Assembly (NCBI GenBank): GCA_012798155.1 | Contig: JAAZNR010000953.1 | Location: forward strand, 1-13,486 | Reading direction: 5' to 3' | Source of the DNA: Thermogutta sp. | Lineage (GTDB): Bacteria; Planctomycetota; Planctomycetia; Pirellulales; Thermoguttaceae | DNA length: 13,486 nt | Shown: in pieces, positions 1 to 7,029 of the stretch | How positions within the stretch are numbered: position 1 is the first letter of the stretch | How the letters are laid out: each line of letters begins with the position of its first letter | The notes under the pieces: generated by a model | Told to the model about the DNA's origin: nothing | Databases searched by the model: none | Seen by the model: the letters and a program-made list of their open reading frames with translations, nothing else | Translations under genes and position numbers: made by a program

Positions 1-17
1 CGCAGGCCGCCCCCCTT

Positions 18-121
18 AATTTTACTCTGCAGGACAAGAAGCTGGGCAAACTGGGGTACCCAGCTTTGTGAGTCTGCGTAAGATCGGTAAGCCTGTTTCG
101 GAGATCCTGCGCAGTAAAATT
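18..121. repeat. 104-nt element bounded by 17-nt inverted repeats
   Basis: Downstream of rplQ, arm 18-34 (AATTTTACTCTGCAGGA) and arm 105-121 are inverted copies with 15 of 17 matches. Outside them CCC (13-15) can further pair with GGG (122-124). Inside lies a perfect 8-bp hairpin AAGCTGGG/CCCAGCTT (39-46 with 59-66, 12-nt loop). As RNA this would fold into a long closing stem with at least one inner hairpin; as DNA it looks like a small element with terminal inverted repeats. There is no T-run of a classical terminator. Whatever it is, it is the main content of the 162 nt left of rplQ, which hold no gene I recognise. Confidence 0.5.
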
Positions 122-162
122 GGGCACTCAACCACGCCGTTCAACGCCCTTTAGCTTGGAAA

Positions 163-807
163 TCAGGCCGAAGTCTGGGGACTCTCAGTCTCGTCGCCGT
201 CCGAGGAGCCGAGAACAGGGGCAGTCGCCTCTTGCGACGTGAATTCCGGCTTGACGGAAGGGGCTCGGCGTTTTTTCTTCGGCCGGTCGTTGTTCCCGAC
301 CAGGGCCAGGATGGCGCGAATCCCGGCATCGCCGACGCGCGGCTTGGCGAGACGGACAATCCGCGTATATCCGCCCGGTCGATCGGTAAAACGAGGCGCG
401 ATCCGCTCGAACAAAACCTGCACGGCCTCTTTACTGCCGATCATCCGGACGACGCGGCGTCTCGCGGCCACGACGGGTGCCATTTTTTGGTTCCATTCCC
501 GCCATTTTTCGCTTTGCCGCCACGCCCGCCACGCCTCGGAGTTCCGCGGAGCGGTCGGCTCCAGGGCCTGCGCCTCGCGCAACGCCGGCAAGGCTCTCTT
601 GGCGATCGTAATACACCGCTCCACCAGGGGGCGAACCTCCTTGGCCTTGGGGAGCGTCGTCACGATCTGACCCGGCTGAATCGGCTTTTCGCTTTCGAAC
701 AAGTACTCTTTTTCCGTGAGGAACAGCGCGCTCGCCAGGTTCCTCAGCAGAGCCTTTCGATGGCTCGGGCTGCGTCCCAGTATTCGTCCTAGTTTCCGAT
801 GTCGCAT
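163..807 (-). CDS. rplQ: Large-subunit ribosomal protein L17, enlarged by insertions
   Basis: L17 lies near the 50S exit tunnel. The family core is plain: MRHRKLGRILGRSPSHRKAL at the start, TTLPKAKEVRPLVERCITIA (50-69), KEAVQVLFERIAPRF (126-140) and RPGGYTRIVRL (143-153). At 214 aa it is about 90 residues longer than E. coli L17. Extra parts are about 15-18 residues at 31-48 (EKEYLFESEKPIQPGQ), about 45 residues at 71-115 with a Trp-rich run (AWRAWRQSEKWREWNQK), and a disordered tail from about 172 on. Start ATG 807 has only a weak GGGAT nearby. It ends the alpha operon. Confidence 0.95.
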   Translation of the reverse strand: MRHRKLGRILGRSPSHRKALLRNLASALFLTEKEYLFESEKPIQPGQIVTTLPKAKEVRPLVERCITIAKRALPALREAQALEPTAPRNSEAWRAWRQSEKWREWNQKMAPVVAARRRVVRMIGSKEAVQVLFERIAPRFTDRPGGYTRIVRLAKPRVGDAGIRAILALVGNNDRPKKKRRAPSVKPEFTSQEATAPVLGSSDGDETESPQTSA

Positions 808-898
808 GGCTCAATTCATCCCGCCGCGAAATGATTCTCTTATCGATATGCCGCCCGTCGCGCCGACCCCTGAAGTGCGAAGCGAGTCCTGACCTTCC

Positions 899-1885
899 TC
901 AAACACCGGCGGAGCCGAGGGGGAGTTTCATGCCGATACTCAGCCCCAGGGAAGCGAGTTTTTCGCGAACCTCCGCCAAGGTCGTTTCACCGAAACTTCT
1001 CAGCTCTAGAAGCTCCTGCTCCGTCTTGGACACGAGATCGCGCACCGTCAGGATATTGCCGTGCTGTAGGCAATTCTCCGCACGCGACGACAAGTTCAGC
1101 TCCGAGATCGGCATGGCGAGCTTGGCTTCCAAAGTCGAGTCGGATGAACCGCTCTTGCCGTTGGCAAAGACCTTCGGGCCGAGCTCCTGATATTGAACGA
1201 ACGGATTCAGGTGCTTCCGCAAGATCTTGGCGGCTTCCACCAAGGCCATCTCGGGATCGATCGAACCGTCGGTCCAAATCTCGAGGGTCAGCTTGTCGTA
1301 GTCGGTCTTTTGGCCCACCCGAGTTTCCTCGACCTCGTAACGGACCTTGACGACCGGGCTGAACACGGCATCCACGGGAATGATGCCGATCTCCGATATT
1401 TGGGGCGTGTGCTCGGAAGCCGACACGTAACCCCGGCCGTTCTCGACGACCATCTCCATCACGAACGGGACGTCCTCGGTCAGCGTCGCGATGACCAGAT
1501 CGCGATTGATCACATCAACCTGGGCATCGGGTTCGATATCGGCCGCCGTCACCACCCCCCTCGTGTTGCGATTGATGCGGAGCACGCGGGGCTGCAAACT
1601 ATGGTTGCGAACTACCAGCGATTTGACGTTGAGAATGATATCGGTGACATCTTCGACCACGCCGGGGAGCGACGTGATCTCGTGCAGTGCGCCTTGCAGC
1701 TTGACTCGCGTTACCGCGCTCCCTTCCAGGCTGGAGAGGAGAACGCGCCGCAAGCTGTTCCCGATGGTCGTGCCGAAACCGCGTTCGAACGGTTCCGCCA
1801 CGAATTTACCGTAACGATCCGTCAATGTGTTCCGATCACAGGTGACCTGACTGGGCAGTTCCAGGCCGCGCCATTTTACTCGCAT
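899..1885 (-). CDS. rpoA: DNA-directed RNA polymerase alpha subunit
   Basis: Alpha (328 aa, normal) dimerises to scaffold assembly of RNA polymerase. The N-terminal domain (about 1-235) has the dimerisation motif [20 protein letters not shown] (34-53) and [19 protein letters not shown] (66-84). A linker (about 238-256) leads to the C-terminal domain (257-320) with two helix-hairpin-helix motifs, including [10 protein letters not shown] (265-274) and [20 protein letters not shown] (295-314), which contact UP-element DNA and activators. ATG 1885 has an excellent GGAGGTG Shine-Dalgarno about 9 nt upstream, fitting strong translation. It lies 53 nt after rpsD and 91 nt before rplQ. Confidence 0.97.
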   Translation of the reverse strand: MRVKWRGLELPSQVTCDRNTLTDRYGKFVAEPFERGFGTTIGNSLRRVLLSSLEGSAVTRVKLQGALHEITSLPGVVEDVTDIILNVKSLVVRNHSLQPRVLRINRNTRGVVTAADIEPDAQVDVINRDLVIATLTEDVPFVMEMVVENGRGYVSASEHTPQISEIGIIPVDAVFSPVVKVRYEVEETRVGQKTDYDKLTLEIWTDGSIDPEMALVEAAKILRKHLNPFVQYQELGPKVFANGKSGSSDSTLEAKLAMPISELNLSSRAENCLQHGNILTVRDLVSKTEQELLELRSFGETTLAEVREKLASLGLSIGMKLPLGSAGV

Positions 1886-1938
1886 CTCTCAGCACCTCCG
1901 CGGGTTCCACTACCGGTCACAACGGGCCATCGCAGCCG

Positions 1939-2565
1939 CTATCTCGAGCAGAACTCGATGATCAATTGAGGTTGCACCGGAATACCCACGTCATCCAAGG
2001 TGGGTTCTCTCAATACATGCCCCTCGGGGACCTGGCCGGTGACCAAGTTCAGGTAATCCGGCACGTCCTGCTGGCGCTCCGAAAGGCCGGCCTGAACGAG
2101 CTGAAGACTCTTAGCGCGATTTTTTACGGATACGACGTCGCCCGGCTGCACCGAATAGCTCGGAATATCAACGCACCTTCCATTGACCAGAATGTGCCCG
2201 TGGCGGATGATCTGACGTGCCTGCGAGCGTGAAAGGCCGAATCCAAGGCGATAGACCACGTTATCCAGCCGGCGTTCCAGGAGGGACAACAACACCTCGC
2301 CCGTGTTGACCGAGGACCGAGAGGCGATATCGAAATACCTGCGGAATTGCCGTTCCAGCACCCCGTAGTAACGCTTGACCTTCTGCTTTTCGCGAAGGTG
2401 CATGGCGTAATCCGTCGGCTTCCCTCGCAGGGAGCCTTGCATACCAGGAGAGGCGCGATGACGCTCGAACGCGCACTTTTCGGTGTCGCACCGCGTGCCT
2501 TTGAGGAACAATTTGCTTCCTTCTCGACGACACAAGCGACACACCGGTCCCGTGAAACGACCCAT
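1939..2565 (-). CDS. rpsD: Small-subunit ribosomal protein S4, zinc-binding form
   Basis: S4 (208 aa, typical) is a primary 16S rRNA binder that nucleates 30S assembly, and in E. coli it is the repressor of the alpha operon. It begins MGRFTGPVCRLCRREG and has the four-cysteine set C9, C12, C26, C31, indicating the zinc form. The S4 RNA-binding domain lies at about 97-157 (ERRLDNVVYRLGFGLSRSQA, then VNGRCVDIPSYSVQPGD). The C-terminus VGIPVQPQLIIEFCSR fits the usual end. ATG 2565 follows GGGGA about 9 nt upstream. Its location between rpsK and rpoA is as in E. coli. Confidence 0.97.
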   Translation of the reverse strand: MGRFTGPVCRLCRREGSKLFLKGTRCDTEKCAFERHRASPGMQGSLRGKPTDYAMHLREKQKVKRYYGVLERQFRRYFDIASRSSVNTGEVLLSLLERRLDNVVYRLGFGLSRSQARQIIRHGHILVNGRCVDIPSYSVQPGDVVSVKNRAKSLQLVQAGLSERQQDVPDYLNLVTGQVPEGHVLREPTLDDVGIPVQPQLIIEFCSR

Positions 2566-2685
2566 CCTGTGTTATCCCCAAAACGATTCCCGAGTTACCG
2601 ATTCCCAACCGGACCGAACACGATTCCGCCTGCGAGACGTTTTCTCGAATCCTCCGGTATCACTCCCGTGGAGCGGCCGCCGCGT

Positions 2686-3072
2686 TCAGACTCGACGCCG
2701 TTTTCTTGGACGGCAGCCGTTGTGGGGCAACGGCGTGACGTCTTCGATGGACTTGATGCTCAAGCCGGCGGTTTGCAAGGCCGTGATGGCGCTTTCCCGG
2801 CCGCTACCCGGACCTTTCACTTTGACGTCAACTTCCTTGACCCCCATTTTTATGGCCTTTTCGGCAGCCTGCTGGGCGGCCATCTGGCCGGCAAACGGCG
2901 TGCTCTTCCGACTGCCCTTGAACCCGGAGGTCCCGGCACTGGCCCAACACAGCGTCTCGCCTTTCACATCGGTCACCGTTACCATGGTGTTGTTGAAGGT
3001 CGTCTTGATGTGGACGATCCCCATCGTAACGTGACGCCGCGCCTTCTTCCGTTTACCGCTTGCCTTGGCCAC
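2686..3072 (-). CDS. rpsK: Small-subunit ribosomal protein S11
   Basis: S11 (128 aa, normal) is part of the 30S platform and contacts the mRNA Shine-Dalgarno/anti-Shine-Dalgarno helix. Signatures are [20 protein letters not shown] (15-34), [19 protein letters not shown] (43-61), [12 protein letters not shown] (85-96) and the diagnostic ending [15 protein letters not shown]. The start is GTG at 3072, with a TAGGAG Shine-Dalgarno about 10 nt upstream; no ATG lies closer than codon 17. It is third in the alpha operon. rpsD follows after 120 nt. Confidence 0.97.
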   Translation of the reverse strand: MAKASGKRKKARRHVTMGIVHIKTTFNNTMVTVTDVKGETLCWASAGTSGFKGSRKSTPFAGQMAAQQAAEKAIKMGVKEVDVKVKGPGSGRESAITALQTAGLSIKSIEDVTPLPHNGCRPRKRRRV

Positions 3073-3141
3073 GCCTGCTGTTCTCCTAGACGCAAATCAA
3101 GATACCTGTCCGTCGTCTCCGATGCGGCTTCCCGGTCGCCC

Positions 3142-3192
3142 CAATAGCCGGACCCCGCAATAGCCGGAACGCGATCATCGGTTCCGAATCGC
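3142..3192 (-). repeat. Direct repeats and interleaved stems in the rpsM-rpsK spacer
   Basis: CAATAGCCGGA occurs twice (3142-3152 and 3158-3168) with a period of 16 nt. Next to it, CGGAAC (3165-3170) can pair with GTTCCG (3181-3186), and GCGAT (3171-3175) with ATCGC (3188-3192). The two stems interleave, so they are alternative pairings or an H-type pseudoknot. This lies in the untranslated RNA ahead of rpsK. Confidence 0.45.
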
Positions 3193-3209
3193 GGCTTCTC
3201 CGGTCCCTG

Positions 3210-3593
3210 CTAGCGGAGGTCCTTGACGCCCTTCTTGCCGGCCACGGTCTTTCGCGGCCCCTTGCGAGTTCGCGCGTTGGTTCGCGTTCTTTGACCTCGC
3301 ACCGGCAGCCCTCTGCGGTGCCGTATGCCGCGATAGCAATTGATATCCTTCAGCCGCGTGATGTTTTGTGCAATCTGCCGCCGCAATTGCCCCTCAACGA
3401 TATAATCCTTGTCGAGGAGCGTGGCGAGCCTGGCAAGCTCGTCCTCCCGCAGGTCTCCGGCCCGAGCATGAGGATCGATGCCGGCCTTGAAACATAGCTC
3501 TTTGGCCAAGGTCGGACCGATACCATACAGGTAGCGCAGGGAAATCACGGTGGGTTTGTTGTTCGGAATATCGACACCCAACAGACGCGGCAT
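3210..3593 (-). CDS. rpsM: Small-subunit ribosomal protein S13
   Basis: S13 (127 aa, normal) lies at the top of the 30S head, contacts the P-site tRNA and makes bridges to the 50S subunit. It begins [19 protein letters not shown], has the helix-turn-helix segment [14 protein letters not shown] (21-34), the [20 protein letters not shown] stretch (88-107) and the basic tail ending [11 protein letters not shown] 3593 is preceded by GGAG about 6-7 nt upstream. The frame stays open upstream to 3722, but that region overlaps rpmJ and shows no S13 homology. rpsK follows after an unusually long, repeat-bearing 137-nt spacer. Confidence 0.96.
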   Translation of the reverse strand: MPRLLGVDIPNNKPTVISLRYLYGIGPTLAKELCFKAGIDPHARAGDLREDELARLATLLDKDYIVEGQLRRQIAQNITRLKDINCYRGIRHRRGLPVRGQRTRTNARTRKGPRKTVAGKKGVKDLR

Positions 3594-3663
3594 ACCAATC
3601 TCCCAAATACACCTGTTACGGGGACGGCGCGGTCCCATCGCCCGAAAGCTGAACCGGCCCAGC

Positions 3664-3777
3664 TCATCCCTGACGTTGCTTGTGACGCGGATTGGAGCAA
3701 ATGACGTAAATGCGGCCGGCACGACGGACGACCTTGCAATTGCCGCACAATCGCTTGACGCTCGATCGGACTTTCAT
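3664..3777 (-). CDS. rpmJ: Large-subunit ribosomal protein L36, zinc form
   Basis: This 37-residue gene reads [19 protein letters not shown] at the start and ends in NPRHKQRQG. It is the full-length zinc-ribbon L36, with ligands C11, C14, C27 and H32 (C-x2-C-x12-C-x4-H). L36 is the smallest 50S protein and stabilises 23S rRNA helices near domain VI. ATG 3777 has a GAGGG Shine-Dalgarno (3790-3786) about 8 nt upstream; the stop is TGA 3666-3664. It opens the alpha operon, 70 nt before rpsM, and lies downstream of the candidate promoter. In many bacteria infA comes just before it, but not here. Confidence 0.95.
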   Translation of the reverse strand: MKVRSSVKRLCGNCKVVRRAGRIYVICSNPRHKQRQG

Positions 3778-3831
3778 AATCGTTACCCTCGACCGGTTCT
3801 CGGCCCCGGATCATGGCTCCGGGAATCATTC

Positions 3832-3861
3832 AGTATATGGGGAAGGGACCGTGCCGCTCAA
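3832..3861 (-). promoter_or_regulatory. Possible sigma70-type promoter of the alpha operon
   Basis: On the minus strand a TTGAGC box (3861-3856) is followed after 18 nt by TATACT (3837-3832), matching TTGACA/TATAAT at 4/6 and 5/6 positions. An A/T-rich stretch at about 3871-3890 upstream could act as an UP element. Transcription would begin near 3825, about 48 nt before the rpmJ start, in the 180-nt map-rpmJ spacer. Vegetative promoters in planctomycetes do not always follow this consensus, so this is a prediction only. Confidence 0.4.
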
Positions 3862-3957
3862 GGGGCAGGCAAGAATAAACCCGTTTTTATGCCGCGGTTC
3901 CTGCGGACCGCCGACTTCCCGCTCGCCACCGCACGATTGCCATCCCGCAGCGGACTG

Positions 3958-4764
3958 TCACCCCGCTACGAAACCCATCTCCGCATCCATCGGACATGCA
4001 GGTCCGGTAAGGACGTAGGCCCCCTTTTCGGTCAGGGCCACGGTATGTTCAAAATGGGCGCTGGCTCGACCGTCGGCCGTGACCTGCGTCCAGAAATCCC
4101 TCTTCAAGCGAACGTTTCGCGTACCCATGTTGACCATCGGTTCGATCGCGATGACCAATCCCGGCTGGAGCCGAAAGTCGCCGCTTTGGACGAATCGGGC
4201 ATTTACGAAATTGGGTACTTGCGGCTCCTCATGCATCTTCCGCCCGATACCGTGGCCGACGAACGCTTCCACCACGGCGAATCCTTCTTTTTGAACGTAC
4301 TGCTGCATCGCCGCCGCGACTTCGCTCCAGTACTTGCGTTTAGGCAGCAACTCGATGGCTAGATCCAAGGCCGATTTGGTCACCCGGAGCAGCCGCATCT
4401 TTTCCGGCTCGACCGTTCCCACAGGATAGGTTGCGGCCGCGTCTCCGCACCAACCCTCCCAGCGGCAACCGGTATCAATGCTGACGATGTCACCCTCCTG
4501 GATGACCCTCGATCCGGGGATTCCGTGCACCACCTCCTCGTTCACGGAAATACATGTCACGGCCGGATACGGCACCCGACCCGGCACTCCCTTGAACAAT
4601 CCCTCGGCCCCCTGCGACACGAAGAATTCCTCGACTGCCGCATCGAGTTCACGCGTAGTAATACCCGGCCGAATGAGGGATTCAACCAGTTGGTGGGCTT
4701 TCCAAACCAGAAACCCCGCATGCCGCATTTTTAGGATTTCCGCGCGGGTCTTCAGCGTCACCAC
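3958..4764 (-). CDS. map: Methionine aminopeptidase, type I
   Basis: Map (268 aa) removes the initiator methionine from new proteins at the ribosome exit and uses two divalent metals. The pita-bread fold residues are all visible: H80 (VNEEVVHGIPG), D97 (SIDTG), D108 (GDAAATYPVG), H171 (GHGIGRKMHEEP), E208 (AIEPMV) and E239 (FEHTVALT). I chose GTG 4764 because an AGGAG Shine-Dalgarno lies 8 nt before it and homology starts at VTLKTRAEILKMR. A second GTG at 4761 is close behind. A TTG at 4815 would extend it by 17 residues into adk, but without support. It follows adk by 38 nt. No infA follows it. Confidence 0.95.
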   Translation of the reverse strand: MVTLKTRAEILKMRHAGFLVWKAHQLVESLIRPGITTRELDAAVEEFFVSQGAEGLFKGVPGRVPYPAVTCISVNEEVVHGIPGSRVIQEGDIVSIDTGCRWEGWCGDAAATYPVGTVEPEKMRLLRVTKSALDLAIELLPKRKYWSEVAAAMQQYVQKEGFAVVEAFVGHGIGRKMHEEPQVPNFVNARFVQSGDFRLQPGLVIAIEPMVNMGTRNVRLKRDFWTQVTADGRASAHFEHTVALTEKGAYVLTGPACPMDAEMGFVAG

Positions 4765-4772
4765 ACGTTCAA

Positions 4773-4777
4773 CTCCT
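4773..4777 (-). promoter_or_regulatory. Shine-Dalgarno deciding the map start
   Basis: AGGAG lies 8 nt upstream of GTG 4764 and within the 38-nt gap after adk. It is the reason for calling a GTG start here and not the upstream in-frame TTG at 4815. Confidence 0.6.
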
Positions 4778-4802
4778 GGTATCCGTTCGACGAAGACTTG
4801 GC

Positions 4803-5366
4803 TTAGGATTTGCAAACGGAATCAAGAACTTTGACCAGCCGTTCAAAGATCTCTTCCACCGTACCGACGCCTTCCACCGACCGCAATAAGTCCTTGTTCC
4901 GGTAGTAGTTCAGCAGGGGTTCGGTTTGATTGCGATACGCCACGAGTCGCTGCCGAATCACCTCGGGCTTATCATCCGCCCGGCCGCGTCGCGACAGCCG
5001 TTGGAACAACTCCTCTTCGGGCACCCGTAGCTCCAACACGACGTCCAGCGGCGTTCCGGAAGCGGCCAACATGGCATCCAGCGCTTCCGCCTGGCCCAGC
5101 GTTCTGGGGAAGCCGTCCAGCAAGTAGCCGTCCCCGCAATCCGGCGACTGCAAGCGTTCCCGGATGATTTCGATGATCACCTCATCCGGAACCAGCTCTC
5201 CCCTGGACATGAATTCGTCCGCCTTCAGGCCGACGGGGGTCTTGGCGTCCCTCGCGGCGCGGAGCATGTCGCCGGTCGAAAGATGGGCGATGCGATATCG
5301 ATCAACGATCTTGGCCGCCTGAGTTCCCTTGCCGGCGCCCGGCGGTCCGATAAAAACCAGCCGCAT
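4803..5366 (-). CDS. adk: Adenylate kinase, short-LID form
   Basis: Adenylate kinase (187 aa) catalyses ATP + AMP = 2 ADP in the cytoplasm and keeps the adenylate pool balanced. The P-loop is GPPGAGKGTQ (7-16); the AMP-binding region has STGDMLR (30-36) and DGFPRTLGQAE (84-94), with catalytic arginines expected at R88 and in the LID RRGRADD (126-132). The LID is the short type, without the four-Cys zinc lobe of long forms, so the protein is about 30 residues shorter than E. coli Adk. ATG 5366 follows a GAGG site about 8 nt upstream. It sits between secY and map, the classical order. Confidence 0.96.
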   Translation of the reverse strand: MRLVFIGPPGAGKGTQAAKIVDRYRIAHLSTGDMLRAARDAKTPVGLKADEFMSRGELVPDEVIIEIIRERLQSPDCGDGYLLDGFPRTLGQAEALDAMLAASGTPLDVVLELRVPEEELFQRLSRRGRADDKPEVIRQRLVAYRNQTEPLLNYYRNKDLLRSVEGVGTVEEIFERLVKVLDSVCKS

Positions 5367-5602
5367 CTCTTATACCTCTTGTTTTGGAATGATGCCTCGC
5401 CGCGGTCGCCGACGAAACTCGATCCGTGAATCCGGAAAACGAACGGCCCGTTTCCCCCAGGAAGACGGCATACCGAGCCTGGAAGCCGCCCTGCCCTCCG
5501 CAACGTCGCAACGTCTTTCTTCGACTCGCGGCGAGCACTCGCTCGGAAACGAGGCAACGTCGCGCCTCCGTCGCAGCGCACCACAATGATCCGCCCGGCT
5601 TC
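5367..5602 (-). other. secY-adk spacer with repeated octamer
   Basis: This is the longest gene-free stretch in the window (236 nt). Open frames run through it on the minus strand, but none resembles a known protein or has a clear ribosome site. The octamer GCAACGTC occurs three times, twice in exact tandem (5500-5515) and once at 5554-5561. A bulged hairpin GGAAAACG/CGTTTCC lies near 5436-5457 and a CTCG-GAAA-CGAG mini-hairpin near 5541-5552. I see no clear -35/-10 pair or T-run. The end near adk holds the adk ribosome site AGAGGT. Confidence 0.4.
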
Positions 5603-6967
5603 TCAACCTTCCAACAACCCCTTGTAGTTTCTCATCACGATATGGCTGTCGATCTTTTGCACGAGATCGAAGGCGACGCTCACGGCGATGAGCAGGCTGG
5701 TGCCGCCGTAGAACTGTGCGATTTGGTAATTGACGCCCATCCAGTCGGCCACGATGGTCGGGATGATTGCGACCGCGGCGAGAAAACCGGCGCCGACGAA
5801 GGTGATTCGCACCATGACCTTTTCCAGGTACTCGGCCGTCCGCCGCCCCGGCCGATGGCCCATGATGATGCTGCCGTTGTCTTTAAGCCGCTCGGCGATA
5901 TCCTTGGGGTTGAAGGTAATCGCCGTCCAGAAATAACAAAAGAAATAGATCAACCCGATATACATGGCGTTATACCAAAAGCCGTCGCCGCGCTGAAAGA
6001 CGTCGGCCAGCGTGGTCAAAATCGTCGATTGGGGATATAAGTTGGCCAGCGATTGAAACAAAGCCAGGGGGAAAAGCAGCAGGCTGCTGGCGAAGATGAT
6101 GGGCATGACCCCGGCCTGATTCACAAGCAAAGGCAAATAGTCTCGCGCTCCGCCGTAAACGCGGCGCCCCCGGACATGTTTGGCGCTTTGCGTGACGATG
6201 CGGCGTTGGCCCCTCGTGATGAAGATCACGCCCGCGACGACGGCCACGAAGAGACACATGAGAATCAGCAGCGTATCGGCGCCGATCTTCCCGCCGCTGC
6301 CGCTCAGCTCCAGCCCCTCGTCGAAGACCGGCCGCAATTCCTGATACAGAGAGGGGAACATCCGAGCGAGGATGCTGGCCATGATCAGCAAGCTGATGCC
6401 GTTGCCGATGCCGTATTCGTCGATCTGCTCGCCCAGCCACATCAAGAATGTCGTGCCGGCCGTCATGGTCAAAACGGCCATGATGATCCAGGAGGCATAG
6501 ACGCCTCCCCCGTCGGCGTAGGTGTACTCGGGTCTCACCAAACCTCGACCCACGAGCATGGCGACGTAGACGTAACTTTGCACCAGGCAGATCGCGACCG
6601 TAGCATATCGCGTATACTCATTGATCTTCTTATAGCCGGCCGGTCCCTCTTTTTGCAATTTCTCGAGGGGCGGATAGACCGTCCCCAGCAGTTGAAAAAT
6701 AATGGACGCCGAAATATAGGGCATGATGCCCAAACCGAAGATCGTTGCCTGATCCAGGCGGCTGGCGGCGAAGACGGTCACCTGATCCAAGAGGTCGCGC
6801 AGCCCGCCGGCGGCCTGTTGGCCGAAAACGGCGCTCATCTTCTCGGTATTGATACCGGGGACCGGAATCTGTTCGCCGACGCGATAGATCGCCAGCAGAA
6901 CGAGCGTGAGGAGTATCTTGGTCCGCAGCTCTTTGATGCTGAAGATGATCCGCAGTTTTTCAAGCAT
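5603..6967 (-). CDS. secY: Protein translocase channel subunit SecY
   Basis: SecY (454 aa, slightly long) forms the inner-membrane channel of the SecYEG translocon through which preproteins pass and membrane proteins insert. About ten hydrophobic segments are visible, beginning at 17-30. Conserved pieces are IPVPGIN (34-40, start of the plug region), GIMPYISASIIFQLL (80-94), the cytoplasmic loop GQRRIVTQSAKHVRGRRVYGG (253-273), LPLLVNQAGVMPIIFASSLL (278-297), FNPKDIAERLKDNGSIIMG (352-370) and R373-P-G. The ATG at 6967 has an AGAGGA site about 9-10 nt upstream. It closes the spc operon; a 236-nt spacer separates it from adk. Confidence 0.97.
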   Translation of the reverse strand: MLEKLRIIFSIKELRTKILLTLVLLAIYRVGEQIPVPGINTEKMSAVFGQQAAGGLRDLLDQVTVFAASRLDQATIFGLGIMPYISASIIFQLLGTVYPPLEKLQKEGPAGYKKINEYTRYATVAICLVQSYVYVAMLVGRGLVRPEYTYADGGGVYASWIIMAVLTMTAGTTFLMWLGEQIDEYGIGNGISLLIMASILARMFPSLYQELRPVFDEGLELSGSGGKIGADTLLILMCLFVAVVAGVIFITRGQRRIVTQSAKHVRGRRVYGGARDYLPLLVNQAGVMPIIFASSLLLFPLALFQSLANLYPQSTILTTLADVFQRGDGFWYNAMYIGLIYFFCYFWTAITFNPKDIAERLKDNGSIIMGHRPGRRTAEYLEKVMVRITFVGAGFLAAVAIIPTIVADWMGVNYQIAQFYGGTSLLIAVSVAFDLVQKIDSHIVMRNYKGLLEG

Positions 6968-7029
6968 GCTCTTGGATCCTCTGCCGGGCCGTCGCTATTT
7001 GCCCCGCGCGGCACAACCGGCCCAAGCCC

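Noticed and set aside
18..121. Integron attC site or tRNA in the left-end inverted repeat
   Set aside because: No attC core sites (RYYYAAC/GTTRRRY) and no cloverleaf or T-loop motif are visible.
1193..1969. Plus-strand open frame of 258 codons
   Set aside because: Antisense to rpoA and the end of rpsD; composition is a reverse-strand shadow.
2347..3147. Plus-strand open frame of 266 codons
   Set aside because: Antisense to rpsD and rpsK, no domain seen.
3594..3722. N-terminal extension of S13
   Set aside because: It overlaps rpmJ in another frame; S13 homology begins at ATG 3593 with a good ribosome site.
3805..3823. CCCGGA/TCCGGG hairpin upstream of rpmJ as a terminator
   Set aside because: Only a 6-bp stem without a following T-run; it lies after the candidate promoter, so it is more likely leader structure or chance.
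3894..3911. GCGGT/ACCGC hairpin after map as a terminator
   Set aside because: The minus-strand sequence after it is A-rich (CATAAAAACG), not a T-run, so it does not fit an intrinsic terminator.
3550..4362. Plus-strand open frame of 270 codons
   Set aside because: Antisense to rpsM, rpmJ and map; no domain seen.
5370..5606. Possible 78-codon gene between secY and adk on the minus strand
   Set aside because: Arg-rich, no similarity I recognise, no good ribosome site, and other frames through the same region are equally open.
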